From the NCBI RefSeq assembly GCF_020386615.1, contig NZ_CP077769.1, forward strand, positions 930,001-994,000: a DNA stretch of 64,000 nucleotides. The letters are read 5' to 3'. A program made the position numbers and the translations under genes. The notes below the pieces were generated by a model, which saw only the letters and a program-made list of their open reading frames with translations, was not told the DNA's origin and did not search any database. The stretch comes from Chitinophaga pendula. Its GTDB lineage: Bacteria; Bacteroidota; Bacteroidia; Chitinophagales; Chitinophagaceae. Positions 45,998-54,715 of this stretch are shown here, piece after piece (positions within the stretch are counted from its first letter, which is position 1; each line of letters opens with the position of its first letter).

Positions 45998-46669
45998 ATG
46001 GCAATTAACATCACCGCATATCAACAGATCAAAGAAGAACTGGCGCCATTTGGTGCGCAGCTGGTAGCTGTATCGAAGATCAAACCGGAATCGGATATAC
46101 AGGCGTTGTATGACGCTGGGCAACGGATATTCGGAGAGAACTATGTGCAGGAGCTGGTGCATAAGCAGCCATTGCTGCCGGCGGATATTGACTGGCATTT
46201 TATCGGGCATCTGCAGTCCAATAAGGTTAAATACATTGCGCCGTTTGTGGGAATGATACATGCAGTGGATAGTTATAAATTGTTGCAGGAGATTGACCGG
46301 CAGGCGGCTAAATACGGGCGGGTGATCCGTTGTCTGTTGCAGCTGCATATCGCACAGGAGGAGACCAAATACGGGCTGGACGAGTCTGAGTTGTTTGCCT
46401 TATTGGATCAGTGGCAGCAGTCGCCGTTGCCGCATGTGCAGATAGTGGGTTTGATGAGTATGGCTTCGAATACGGAGGATGAGGGGCAGATCAGCCGGGA
46501 GTTTACCAGGTTGAAGCAGCTGCATAGCCGGGTGAAGGAGCAGTATTTTGGTGAGGCAGATCATTTCCGGGAGTTATCTATCGGGATGAGCGGTGATTAC
46601 CGGTTGGCGTTGGCAGCCGGAAGTACTATGGTACGTATAGGGAGTTTACTTTTTGGCGCCAGGTTATAA
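45998..46669 (+). CDS. yggS: YggS-family pyridoxal-phosphate-binding protein
   Basis: The ATG at 45998 (MAINITAYQQIKEELAPFGA) is preferred over an upstream in-frame ATG at 45935 that lies inside the tandem array; 223 residues. This alanine-racemase-N-fold protein keeps PLP balance. The PLP Lys is in LVAVSKIKPES. Other family blocks are FGENYVQELVHK, WHFIGHLQSNK, GLMSMA and SIGMSGDYRLALAAGSTMVRIGSLLFG. It is a non-catalytic homeostasis protein in the cytoplasm. Confidence 0.93.
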   Translation: MAINITAYQQIKEELAPFGAQLVAVSKIKPESDIQALYDAGQRIFGENYVQELVHKQPLLPADIDWHFIGHLQSNKVKYIAPFVGMIHAVDSYKLLQEIDRQAAKYGRVIRCLLQLHIAQEETKYGLDESELFALLDQWQQSPLPHVQIVGLMSMASNTEDEGQISREFTRLKQLHSRVKEQYFGEADHFRELSIGMSGDYRLALAAGSTMVRIGSLLFGARL

Positions 46670-46769
46670 AAATAGTCCACTGGTTTTGTGGAGTTTTAAC
46701 GTTACTGTATCTTTACAGCTGATCCGGGGATCGTTATTCCCGTTTTTTTTAAAGCGGACAAATTATCAG

Positions 46770-48023
46770 ATGAAAAGAAATAGATTATCGCTATCACTAT
46801 TACTTACAGTAGTTATTTCCTTTTTCTTCCTGGAGGCTACTGCTCAATCTGCACTGAAGAATGGCTTCTGGCAGGCGCGTTTGCATCGTTCGGACAATGC
46901 GGACATTGTATTCAATTTCGAAGTAAAGGACAGTGCTTCTCGTAAGGTATTGTATGTACTGAATGCGGGAGAGCGTTTATTGGTGGACGATATTACGCAG
47001 CGGGGCGATTCTGTGTTGATCAACATGCCGTTTTTTGATGCGTCTTTCAGGGGGGTACGGCAGGGCAACAAGGGGCTGGCCGGTGTGTTTGTGCGTCATA
47101 TGCCGGACAGGGAGATCACGATTCCTTTTACGGCGGTTCCCGGGGTGAAGGAGCGCTTCAGGCAGCATCAGCCTGCATCGGCGAATGCGAGTGGTCGCTG
47201 GTCCACCTGGTTTACGGCGCCCGGAGCGAAGGACAGTTCTTATGCGATCGGGGAGTTTAAGCAAACAGGTAACAAGGTATATGGTACATTTCTGACGACA
47301 ACGGGTGACTATCGTTTCCTGGAAGGTATCGTAGACGGGGATACGTTGAAGTTGTCCACCTTTGATGGTTCTCATGCTTATTATTTCACGGCCCGTATCA
47401 AAGGGGACCGCCTGGAGAGCGGCGTGTTCTATGCCGGTATTGGTACCGGGAAGTCCAGCTGGACGGCTGTGAAAGATGAAAAGGCCGCTTTACAGGACGA
47501 GCGTACATTGTCGACTGTAAAAGCGGGGCAGGAGACCCTGGATTTCGCTTTCCCGGATCTGAGCGGGCAGCGGGTGAGTATCAAAGACGACCGTTTTAAG
47601 AACAAGGTGGTGATCATTACGCTGATGGGTTCCTGGTGTCCTAACTGTATGGATGAAACGGGGTATCTGAGCGACTGGTATAAGCAGAATAAGCAGCGTG
47701 GGGTGGAAGTGATCGGGTTGGCTTATGAGCGTACGAATGACTTTGAGGTGTCTAAGACGGCACTGAATCGTTTTCTGAGACGTTTTGATGTAACCTATCC
47801 TGTGTTGGTGACAGGCGTGACGCCTAGTGATCCACAGAAAGGGGAGAAAACGTTGCCGCAGCTGACGGGTATTAAGGGATTTCCGACTACGATCTTTTTA
47901 GATAAGCAGGGGAAAGTGGTGGAAGTGCATACCGGATTTAACGGCCCGGGTACGGGAGCACACTATGAGGCTTTCAAAAAGGAATTTAATCAGCTGGTGG
48001 ACCGCCTGGTAGCGGCCCAGTAG
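46770..48023 (+). CDS. Exported TlpA-like thiol-disulfide oxidoreductase
   Basis: The start at 46770 (MKRNRLSLSLLLTVVISFFF) gives a signal peptide and 417 residues. An N-terminal beta-rich domain (about 30-280) precedes a thioredoxin-fold AhpC/TSA-TlpA domain whose redox site is GSWCPNCMDET. The conserved cis-Pro region is present (GIKGFPTTIFLDKQG). It probably works in the periplasm in thiol reduction or cytochrome maturation, like other Bacteroidota proteins of this layout. Confidence 0.88.
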   Translation: MKRNRLSLSLLLTVVISFFFLEATAQSALKNGFWQARLHRSDNADIVFNFEVKDSASRKVLYVLNAGERLLVDDITQRGDSVLINMPFFDASFRGVRQGNKGLAGVFVRHMPDREITIPFTAVPGVKERFRQHQPASANASGRWSTWFTAPGAKDSSYAIGEFKQTGNKVYGTFLTTTGDYRFLEGIVDGDTLKLSTFDGSHAYYFTARIKGDRLESGVFYAGIGTGKSSWTAVKDEKAALQDERTLSTVKAGQETLDFAFPDLSGQRVSIKDDRFKNKVVIITLMGSWCPNCMDETGYLSDWYKQNKQRGVEVIGLAYERTNDFEVSKTALNRFLRRFDVTYPVLVTGVTPSDPQKGEKTLPQLTGIKGFPTTIFLDKQGKVVEVHTGFNGPGTGAHYEAFKKEFNQLVDRLVAAQ

Positions 48024-48044
48024 GCGATAAACGATAAGATCCTG

Positions 48045-48096
48045 CAGCGCGCCCATACCAGGCTATTTTAGCCGGTATGGGCGCGCGCTGTTTATC
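48045..48096 (+). terminator. Strong intrinsic terminator after TlpA-like gene
   Basis: A 15-bp GC-rich stem (CAGCGCGCCCATACC/GGTATGGGCGCGCGCTG, one extra pair bulged) contains an inner GGCT/AGCC and is followed by TTTAT. Confidence 0.78.
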
Positions 48097-48646
48097 TAGT
48101 TCAAAAAAGAAGGGTGCATCTTTATGGAATTTGAACGATATGTTAATCTTATCAATACAAAAAGTTAAAAATAACAAGCTGTCATCGACAAGGAGCCTTT
48201 GGTGGGAAGTTAGTTTCTTTGGAGGATAAGGGACAGTAACACGTTGGTTCGCCACCCGGCATGTTGCTGTCCCGCAGCTTGTACGTAAACGGACGTGTCT
48301 GTGCATAACTGAACAAGGGGCGTATTTTAATGATATTGATTATTAATTAGTTACGATCATTTGGGCAGGTGGCATTATAGTTGACTATGGAGAGACCGAC
48401 GGATTTGTCCATAAGCGTTTTTATATAACGTAGTGCCGGCATAGCTACCCGCCATCGGCCATGTAGTGCTACGACAAGGGAGTGTCAACCTACCAAAGGG
48501 GAGGGGCGTTCCCTTTCTTTTTTTGGGGCAGTTTTATCGTTTTTACGGATAGCGAGGTCTCCTTTTGGCCTGATATTTGAAAATATCTGTTAATCACATG
48601 GATGCAGTGCCTTATTATCTGTTTAACCTAAACAAAAACGATTATT
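48097..48646. other. Long intergenic region with a 12-bp stem-loop
   Basis: About 550 bp without a defensible gene. It contains a stem GGGACAGTAACA/TGTTGCTGTCCC (48230-48273, one G-U pair, 20-nt loop) and a second less regular GTAG/CTAC-rich stretch near 48430-48475. A long 5' leader or small RNA upstream of the YtxH gene is possible; I see no -7 box that fixes a start. Confidence 0.4.
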
Positions 48647-48946
48647 ATGAGTGCAACAAAATTTTTATGTGGCGTATTATCCGGTGTAGCTGCCGGTGTG
48701 GCAATAGGCTTGCTGGTGGCACCAGACAGTGGGAAAGCGACCAGAAAAAAGATTAAAAGTAAAGCGGATGACCTGAGTTACAGGGTGAGTAAGCTGTTAG
48801 GCAAGAGTGTAGATGATCTGACGGAGTTGAAGCATATATTTGAGAAGGAGGCCAGCGGGCTGAAATCAGATGTGCGTGAGCGTGTGTTGAAGTTGATAGA
48901 TGAGAGTAAACATTCTTACGATAGATTCAAGAGAGAATTATCCTAA
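48647..48946 (+). CDS. YtxH domain-containing protein
   Basis: This 99-residue protein has one N-terminal Gly-rich membrane helix (LSGVAAGVAIGLLVAP) followed by GKATRKKIKSKA and a long amphipathic helix, as in YtxH/general-stress membrane proteins. It likely sits in the inner membrane with its helix in the cytoplasm. It is preceded by an unusually long non-coding region and followed by a terminator. Confidence 0.85.
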   Translation: MSATKFLCGVLSGVAAGVAIGLLVAPDSGKATRKKIKSKADDLSYRVSKLLGKSVDDLTELKHIFEKEASGLKSDVRERVLKLIDESKHSYDRFKRELS

Positions 48947-48983
48947 GCCTTTTAAGTTATCCATAGATGGCAAGCAAAATGTG

Positions 48984-49034
48984 TCCTGCTTGTTCCCGTA
49001 GCTATATAAGCTACCGGAACTTGCAGGATTTTTT
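48984..49034. terminator. Intrinsic terminator after YtxH gene
   Basis: TCCTGC...GTTCC.GTAGCT pairs with AGCTACCGGAAC..GCAGGA across a 4-nt loop, then T6. The T-run overlaps the minus-strand gene stop. Confidence 0.75.
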
Positions 49035-49647
49035 AATTAGTATCGATCAGTCCTTTGGCGAGGCATTTCCATTGGGGTTTGGATAATCCCAGCATGGCGC
49101 TGAGGCCGATGAATATATTCCGGAGTGTATCGAACCAGTTGTCTGTGGAAGTGTTAGGATGTTCATTGCGGCCATGTATGCTGGCGATGACTTTTTTGTT
49201 GTGCCGTCGTATGACGAAGGAGCTGGTGGCAAAGCGTTTGAAAAAGTGTGCGACGGGTAGGTGGGGGTGTCCGGGTGGGGCGGTGGGTCTTACGTGCATG
49301 ACGATGTAGGACGAGGTTTGGTCGGGGCTATCTTTTTCTGCTATTTCTTCTATTCTGACCCAGTCGTAGCCGGCGCCTTCCTGTGTGCCGGGGGAGGGTA
49401 GGTCGATGCGTATATGATCGCCGGGAGCGGCCTGTCGGTCGAGGGGCCTGCCGGTATTATCGGTAAGGCGAAAGCTGGCATAAAGTGCATGGCCACACAC
49501 TTGTTGCCAGTTGTTTACCTGTAGTAAACGTTGTCTTGCGATCTGGAACAAGTGTGTGGCTTCAGCTGCACTATGGAGGGAGACGCTGTGTTGCGTGTCT
49601 GTTTTGGTGCCTGATTGTTGTGCCGGTATGACGGGTGTCGTACGCAT
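49033..49647 (-). CDS. Hypothetical protein translationally linked to SRPBCC gene
   Basis: I start at 49647 (MRTTPVIPAQQSGTK), 1 bp after the stop of the upstream gene, so the two are a coupled unit; 204 residues. No signal peptide or clear membrane helix. A central domain has the pattern DHIRIDLPSPG, YDWVRIEEI and SYIVMHVRP. It ends with FATSSFVIRRHNKKVIASIHGRN and a hydrophobic C-terminal patch. I do not recognise the family. Its constant partner here is the SRPBCC protein. Confidence 0.65.
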   Translation of the reverse strand: MRTTPVIPAQQSGTKTDTQHSVSLHSAAEATHLFQIARQRLLQVNNWQQVCGHALYASFRLTDNTGRPLDRQAAPGDHIRIDLPSPGTQEGAGYDWVRIEEIAEKDSPDQTSSYIVMHVRPTAPPGHPHLPVAHFFKRFATSSFVIRRHNKKVIASIHGRNEHPNTSTDNWFDTLRNIFIGLSAMLGLSKPQWKCLAKGLIDTN

Positions 49648-49648
49648 A

Positions 49649-50404
49649 TTACAATAGTTCCGGGTCTTCTGTATTATCCCGTACATCTACGACATGGTCT
49701 TGTTCCATGAAGGATTTGAAATGCTGTATATCTTTTTCCACGACATGCTGGAAGGCTGGGTTGAAGATCCAGGCCAGGCTGGTACCTACGTATCCGGCGG
49801 GGGGGCGGTAGGAGATCATGATTTCCATTTCGGTACCACCGCCGATGGCATCTTTGAAGGTGATTCGGCCTGCGGTGGATATTTCTGAACCTGGGAGAGA
49901 GCGCCAGCCGAGCAGGCGGCCTGCCTCTTCGCGGACGATTTCAGCATCCCATTCGAGGGTGCCTATGCCGCCGGGGCCGAGGGCTACCCAATGTGAGCCG
50001 CTGGTGCTGGTTTCTTTTACTGACTGCAGGTGATTCATGAATAGGGGAAGATTTTCCAGCTGTCGCCAGAAATAATATACTTCTTCTCTAGGTTTATCTA
50101 TCAGCAGGGCGGTCCTGATGTTGATAGCATGTGGGTGGGGGCCGTAGCGGCGTTTTGCCCAGCCGCTGATGGGGCAGTTGCCAGAGAGGCCTCTGTAAAC
50201 CATATAACCGCCCAATGCGAGTTTGAACAGGCTGCGGAGCGGTTTGCGATCCACCTGGCGGATGGCCTTGTTGATGACCAGCGCACCTGCCAGGAGGGAG
50301 GCGATACGTCCTTCTTTACTCACATTAATGATGGTGGAGCTATCATACAATGCACCTGCTGAGGGCTGAGGCCGACCATTGGAATGATGAATGTAGTTGT
50401 TCAT
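49649..50404 (-). CDS. SRPBCC (polyketide cyclase-like) protein with N-terminal DUF2892-like segment
   Basis: This 251-residue protein's N-terminal third holds two short membrane segments and the DUF2892-type block YMVYRGLSGNCPISGWAKR. Residues about 90-235 form an SRPBCC START-like domain (ALLIDKPREEVYYFWRQLENLPLFMNHL ... IGTLEWDAEIVREEAGRLLGWRSLPG). Such proteins bind hydrophobic ligands, but no substrate is known. First gene of the pair with the hypothetical protein at 49033. Confidence 0.82.
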   Translation of the reverse strand: MNNYIHHSNGRPQPSAGALYDSSTIINVSKEGRIASLLAGALVINKAIRQVDRKPLRSLFKLALGGYMVYRGLSGNCPISGWAKRRYGPHPHAINIRTALLIDKPREEVYYFWRQLENLPLFMNHLQSVKETSTSGSHWVALGPGGIGTLEWDAEIVREEAGRLLGWRSLPGSEISTAGRITFKDAIGGGTEMEIMISYRPPAGYVGTSLAWIFNPAFQHVVEKDIQHFKSFMEQDHVVDVRDNTEDPELL

Positions 50405-50626
50405 ATTACTTGCCTTTTCCAGATATAGCTGCCAAAACCTTGCTGATAATTTTGGAGGGCTACATTGTTGTGGTTACCATTTGATTATCAATAAATAAGG
50501 ATGTCGGTGAAGCCAGCTTTCATTGTGGAAAGTGCGTATAAAATTGCCCATCTGTTGCAGCTGATTGTCAGTTATTTGGAATTTGGCCGGCGGCTTTTTA
50601 AATTAACGTGTTCAAAAAAGCATCTT

Positions 50627-51502
50627 ATGAAAAAACTGATCGCAGCTGGTTTATTATTCCTGAGTTTTACCGGCATGGCGCAAAAGCAGGTTACTCCTGT
50701 AAAGTGGACGCCGTTATTCAACCGGAAAGACCTGAAGGATTGGGATATCAAGATCACGGGTCATGATCTGAATGATAATAATGGTAATACTTTCCGGGTA
50801 GAAGACGGGTTGCTGAAAGTGCGTTATGATCAGTATACTAATTTTAACGAGCAGTATGGTCATATCTTTCACAAGCGAAAGTTTGGTTATTACCTGCTGG
50901 CGATGGAATACCGGTTTGTGGGTAACCAGGTGGCGGGTGGCCCGGGATGGGCTTATCGCAACAGTGGCGCGATGATACATAGTCAGCCGGCGGCCACGAT
51001 GGGTAAGGACCAGGATTTTCCGATCTCTATAGAGGTGCAGTTGTTGGGAGGTGACGGCGAGCATCCGCGTAATAACGCCAACCTATGTACGCCAGGTACG
51101 AATGTGGTGATGAATGGTAAGCTGATCACCGGTCATTGTGTTACTTCTACGTCGAAGACGTATCATGGTGATCAGTGGGTGCGGGTAGAGGTGCTGGTAT
51201 TAGGCGACCAGGTGGTAAAACATATTATCAACGGGGATACGGTGCTGACGTATGAGCAGCCACAGATAGGCGGTGGTAATGTGATGCATTACGATCCTGC
51301 TATCAAAAAGGACGGGCAGTTGCTGAAGGAAGGATATATAGCTTTGCAGAGTGAGAGTCATCCGATAGATTACCGGAAGGTGGAGATCGTGGATCTGTCG
51401 CCTTATGCGGGTGATGCTAAGCAGTTGGCGCAGGTGGTGAAGCAGTTGCAGGCATCGGGCCGTAAGCGGTTGGGTAAGACCGCTGGTGTTAAGGGAAAGT
51501 AA
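50627..51502 (+). CDS. DUF1080 (3-keto-disaccharide hydrolase-like) secreted protein
   Basis: The start at 50627 (MKKLIAAGLLFLSFTGMAQ) opens a signal peptide; 291 residues. The DUF1080 jelly-roll is recognisable: TPLFNRKDLKDWDIKI at the start, GPGWAYRNSGAMIHSQ, FPISIEVQLLGG, and IALQSESHPIDYRKVEIVDLSPY at the end. Many Bacteroidota encode such domains for uncommon sugars; some cleave 3-keto-glycosides. No dehydrogenase partner is adjacent. It shares a bidirectional terminator with the small lipoprotein gene. Confidence 0.88.
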   Translation: MKKLIAAGLLFLSFTGMAQKQVTPVKWTPLFNRKDLKDWDIKITGHDLNDNNGNTFRVEDGLLKVRYDQYTNFNEQYGHIFHKRKFGYYLLAMEYRFVGNQVAGGPGWAYRNSGAMIHSQPAATMGKDQDFPISIEVQLLGGDGEHPRNNANLCTPGTNVVMNGKLITGHCVTSTSKTYHGDQWVRVEVLVLGDQVVKHIINGDTVLTYEQPQIGGGNVMHYDPAIKKDGQLLKEGYIALQSESHPIDYRKVEIVDLSPYAGDAKQLAQVVKQLQASGRKRLGKTAGVKGK

Positions 51503-51523
51503 GTACCCTTGTATATACACAAT

Positions 51524-51553
51524 AAAAGCCCACGCATTGAGCGTGGGCTTTTT
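51524..51553. terminator. Bidirectional intrinsic terminator
   Basis: AAAAGCCCACGC/GCGTGGGCTTTT with a 6-nt loop and T-run. It serves the DUF1080 gene and, on the minus strand, the small lipoprotein gene that ends at 51557. Confidence 0.85.
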
Positions 51554-51556
51554 GCA

Positions 51557-51724
51557 TTATGCAATATGTTGAGGCAACACGCTTGCTGGAATATCTGCCG
51601 GTAGAACGACGGCATGCGGCGGGCGTGGTGGCCTTGGTGGACGAGGAGGTCTCCGGGGCGGTACGCAACTGTCAAAAGCCCAGAGGGCCAGCACCAATGT
51701 AATGATCGGGACTATCTTTTTCAT
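51557..51724 (-). CDS. Small Pro/Arg-rich lipoprotein (55 aa)
   Basis: A short open frame from ATG at 51724 reads MKKIVPIITLVLALWAFDSC and then VPPRRPPRPPRPPRPPHAVV, ending LPADIPASVLPQHIA. The first 20 residues are a good lipoprotein signal with the acceptor Cys20. The next 16 are an almost pure PPR repeat. The stop lies 4 bp before a terminator that fits this direction, and the start region has no competing gene, which supports a real gene. The Pro/Arg stretch is rigid, extended and positive, so it may span or bind an acidic envelope polymer. No named family. Confidence 0.65.
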   Translation of the reverse strand: MKKIVPIITLVLALWAFDSCVPPRRPPRPPRPPRPPHAVVLPADIPASVLPQHIA

Positions 51725-51774
51725 GAGCATGCGTTTTTTCCGGAAGGTAAAACAAGTAGCATGCCAGTTGCGCT

Positions 51775-53526
51775 TTATCGCAACATCAGGCGTCCAATAT
51801 ATTTTACCGGGGCGCTGCCATAGCTGAGGAATTTTTCGTTGAAAGTCTTCAGCTGGTATTTATCGCCCATTTTTTGTTTGTAGGCGGTACGCAGGTCGAT
51901 GATCTCTTTGTAGCCGGTGTAGTAGCTGGTGAGCTGTACGCTGGTAACGCTGACACGTCTCCATTTGCCTTCGGCTTCTGCCTGTTGCTGGAAGGCTTCC
52001 ATGGTGAGGAGGCGGATGGCATCTTCGCGGGACATATTTTTCACATGTACGCTGTAATCGAGGATGGTGTTACAAACGGTGCGGAGGTTCCATTTGTACC
52101 ACATCAGCCACATTTCAGGTTCGTTGTTGCCATAGCCATTTTCGAGCATCATTTGTTCGGTATATACGGCCCAGCCTTCAATCATGGCGCCATTGCCCAG
52201 CAGTGATTTGATCAGGCTGGGGGATTGGTTGGCATATACGAGCTGGGTATAGTGGCCGGGGATGGCTTCGTGTATATTGAGGATCTGGAGGATATAGTGG
52301 TTGTATTCGCGCAGGTAGCTTTCTGCTTTTTCGGTGGGCCAGCCTTGGAGGCTACCTACGTTGTAGTAGGTGTTGCCACCTTTGTCATAGGGGCCAGGAG
52401 CGCTGATGGAGGCCCCGGCAACGCCTGCCATATACTCGGGTTCGCGTCTTACCACGAGTGGTTTGCTGGGATCGAGATAGAGCAGGTCTTTTTCTTTGAT
52501 AAAGGCTACCAGGGTCGGTATCTGTTTTTCGATAGCTTGCTGGAACTCGGCGGCCTTCACATGTTGTACGGAGAGGGTGTCTATCATACGTTTGATGAGG
52601 GCGAGGGGTTCGGCTGGGGCGGGGGCGGTGCCGAAGTATTTAGGCCACAGTTGTTGGGCCAATTTAGCCATTTCGCCATGGAGGTAATTCTTCCTGGCGA
52701 CGGCGGAATCGTATATCTGGGCGGCGGTATAGGCTGACACGATATTGTATCCGAACTTTTTCTCATAGAGGGCACTGCCGAGGCGGAAGTCGCGGGGATG
52801 ATCGTTTTTCAGGGCTTTGAGCCAGTCGGCATAGCCACGGATGGCTTGTGCGGCTGTCTTGGCCTGGGCGATCATCGTCGCTTTTTCATCTGCGGGGATG
52901 CTGGTATGGTTGAGAGAGTCGGCGAAGTCTTTTTCAAATACGGACAGGCCGCCGAGGTTTTGAGAGATACCCAGTTCGGTGAGTTCTTTCACCGGGTTGG
53001 CGATCTGTTGGCGGGCTGCTTCGTAGTAGGCAGGAACCTGCTTCAGGCGGATGGCGAAGTTGCGCAGGCGTGTTTCCAGCGGTGCATAGTTTTCAGAGAG
53101 CATGCGGGCAAAATTGTCGCTGACATTGTAGTCGGCCGGGTCCCATACGTACTGCTGCAGTTCTTCGATGCCGAAGCGTTTTTTCTGCAGGTAGTTGCGA
53201 ATGAGGTAGTAATCGATCTGGTATGCGCCGCTCAATTTGGTGGTATCGTAGTGGGACAGGGAGTCGAGCTGTGTCTTTACAAATTGCAGTTGGGCAGATC
53301 GGTAGGCGTCGTTGTTGACCAGTAATACGGAGTCGTATTTATGATACCCGGCTTCGGAAGCACCACCCGGGTCGAGTTTCCACATTTCTTCGATGAAATG
53401 GGCCTCATATTGGCTAAAGGCGGGATTGTGGGTGGTATCGGTCGTGCTGCCGGTACTTTCAGCCGTATGGCTGTTACAAGCGGCCAGACTACCCAGGATG
53501 CATGCGTATGCAAGGTATTGTTTCAT
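51775..53526 (-). CDS. DUF885 family lipoprotein, predicted metallopeptidase
   Basis: The start at 53526 (MKQYLAYACILGSLAAC) gives a lipoprotein of 583 residues; the lipobox Cys is at 17. The family signature HExxPGH is present as NIHEAIPGHYTQLVYAN, and ENGYGNNEPEMWLMWYKWNLR and YYTGYKEIIDLR are typical later blocks. DUF885 proteins resemble M3/M32-type zinc peptidases by motif; catalytic function is likely but not proven for this group. It follows a small membrane-protein gene read in the same direction. Confidence 0.88.
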   Translation of the reverse strand: MKQYLAYACILGSLAACNSHTAESTGSTTDTTHNPAFSQYEAHFIEEMWKLDPGGASEAGYHKYDSVLLVNNDAYRSAQLQFVKTQLDSLSHYDTTKLSGAYQIDYYLIRNYLQKKRFGIEELQQYVWDPADYNVSDNFARMLSENYAPLETRLRNFAIRLKQVPAYYEAARQQIANPVKELTELGISQNLGGLSVFEKDFADSLNHTSIPADEKATMIAQAKTAAQAIRGYADWLKALKNDHPRDFRLGSALYEKKFGYNIVSAYTAAQIYDSAVARKNYLHGEMAKLAQQLWPKYFGTAPAPAEPLALIKRMIDTLSVQHVKAAEFQQAIEKQIPTLVAFIKEKDLLYLDPSKPLVVRREPEYMAGVAGASISAPGPYDKGGNTYYNVGSLQGWPTEKAESYLREYNHYILQILNIHEAIPGHYTQLVYANQSPSLIKSLLGNGAMIEGWAVYTEQMMLENGYGNNEPEMWLMWYKWNLRTVCNTILDYSVHVKNMSREDAIRLLTMEAFQQQAEAEGKWRRVSVTSVQLTSYYTGYKEIIDLRTAYKQKMGDKYQLKTFNEKFLSYGSAPVKYIGRLMLR

Positions 53527-53549
53527 GTATGATTGATTTGATATAGTGA

Positions 53550-53855
53550 TCATGCTCTGTACGATCCGGAGAACATGGAGATAAAAAATACGAGCGGTGA
53601 GAAGACGATCAATATCAGCACCCCGATAGTGATATGCGCGGCAGCGGCGGCGGATTGTTTCTGTCTGAAAGCGCGGATCATGAGTATGACGGTGATCAGC
53701 AGATGTAGTCCTACGAAGATGCCGGCCTGCCAGAATACTTCGTCGGTTACACTGTTGAGGAACGAGATCATGATGGGCAGGCAGTACAGTACAAAAGCCA
53801 GGATATGAAAGCCTAATGTCTTAAAATAAAGTGTGGTTCCATTATGTTCAGCCAT
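53550..53855 (-). CDS. Small membrane protein
   Basis: The start at 53855 (MAEHNGTTLYFKTLG) gives 101 residues with three membrane helices: LGFHILAFVLYCLPIMISFL, GIFVGLHLLITVILMI and ITIGVLILIVFSPLVFFISM. No family name can be given. It ends 24 bp before the DUF885 gene start and is probably cotranscribed with it. Confidence 0.65.
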   Translation of the reverse strand: MAEHNGTTLYFKTLGFHILAFVLYCLPIMISFLNSVTDEVFWQAGIFVGLHLLITVILMIRAFRQKQSAAAAAHITIGVLILIVFSPLVFFISMFSGSYRA

Positions 53856-53893
53856 AAGTGACACGGAAATTTGTATCGGAAATTAGTAAAAGT

Positions 53894-53901
53894 TACCTTT
53901 G
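53894..53901 (+). promoter_or_regulatory. Bacteroidota -7 box before kinase pseudogene
   Basis: TACCTTTG matches TAnnTTTG. It faces the plus strand, toward the broken kinase gene. Confidence 0.45.
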
Positions 53902-53994
53902 TACCCAATCATCAACAAAAAAAGATCAAACACTTGCGCCATGTAATATCACAGTCATAGCCTCATTTGACAAGGATCTCCCGCCCGGGAGGTC

Positions 53995-54488
53995 GTGATA
54001 TTCTGTTGTTTTATATATGAGCTGGGAGACCTGGAGCACGGGTGGTGGCTGAGCTGGGAGGAGACGAAGTTCTATGCGGTTGGTAAGGATACGTATGTGA
54101 GCCTTCATTATAAAGACTGGCCGGTGATCTCATTGGATGATATCCGGATAAAGATGAAGCTGGGGCCTACGCATAAGCAGGGCAGCGGCAGGTGATACAG
54201 GCTGCCAAGGAGCAAGCCCGCGTGTATTTGCGGGAGGGCCGGTCGTTTGTCTGGAATGCGACCAATATCACCCGGCAGCTGCGATCGCAGCTGATAGACC
54301 TGTTTGAGAGTTATCGGGCCTCTGTCGATATAGTGTATATAGAAATGCCATATGGCCTATTGACCAAGCAGAATATGCAACGTATGGCGGTAGTGCCATT
54401 GCCTGTATTATAGCGCATGGTGCAAAAGCTGGAAGTGCCGACGGTGCTGGAGGCTAGGTGGGTTACCGTGGTGACCATATACAGATGA
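53995..54488 (+). pseudogene. Decayed AAA/polynucleotide-kinase-like gene
   Basis: Three pieces of one family are visible. First frame: KDWPVISLDDIRIKMKLGPTHKQGSGR, stopping near 54195. Next frame from 54192: VIQAAKEQARVYLREGRSFVWNATNITRQLRSQLIDLFESYRASVDIVYIEMPYG. Then an in-frame TAG at 54411, after which RMVQKLEVPTVLEA continues in the same frame to a TGA at 54486. One base restores the first break. TAG probably replaced a GAG codon (VLERM is expected). The P-loop region upstream is missing or unrecognisable. A -7 box remains upstream. It resembles P-loop kinases linked to RNA repair. Confidence 0.68.
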
Positions 54489-54650
54489 GTGCTTGATGTG
54501 TCCGTTGGTAAACGAATCAATACCGTTGCTAAACAATATTTTTATGTTCGTAGTGTGCTTTATACATTAGTGGTATAAGGATATGACAGACAAAATATTC
54601 CTTAGTGTCTCATCTACTACCGGAGCAGGATTGGTCGCCTGTCTAAGGTA

Positions 54651-54688
54651 AAAAAATGAGTAAGGCAGACCTCCAGGTCTGCCTTACT
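54651..54688 (-). terminator. Intrinsic terminator after dcd
   Basis: AGTAAGGCAGACCT/AGGTCTGCCTTACT is a perfect 14-bp stem with a 2-nt centre; on the minus strand it is followed by CAT7. It lies 28 bp after the dcd stop. Confidence 0.82.
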
Positions 54689-54715
54689 GTTTTATAAAAG
54701 AAGGTGATGATACGA

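Noticed and set aside
47986..48306. 106-codon minus-strand frame overlapping the TlpA-like gene end and the strong terminator
   Set aside because: It reads through the terminator hairpin and has a composition unlike real proteins.
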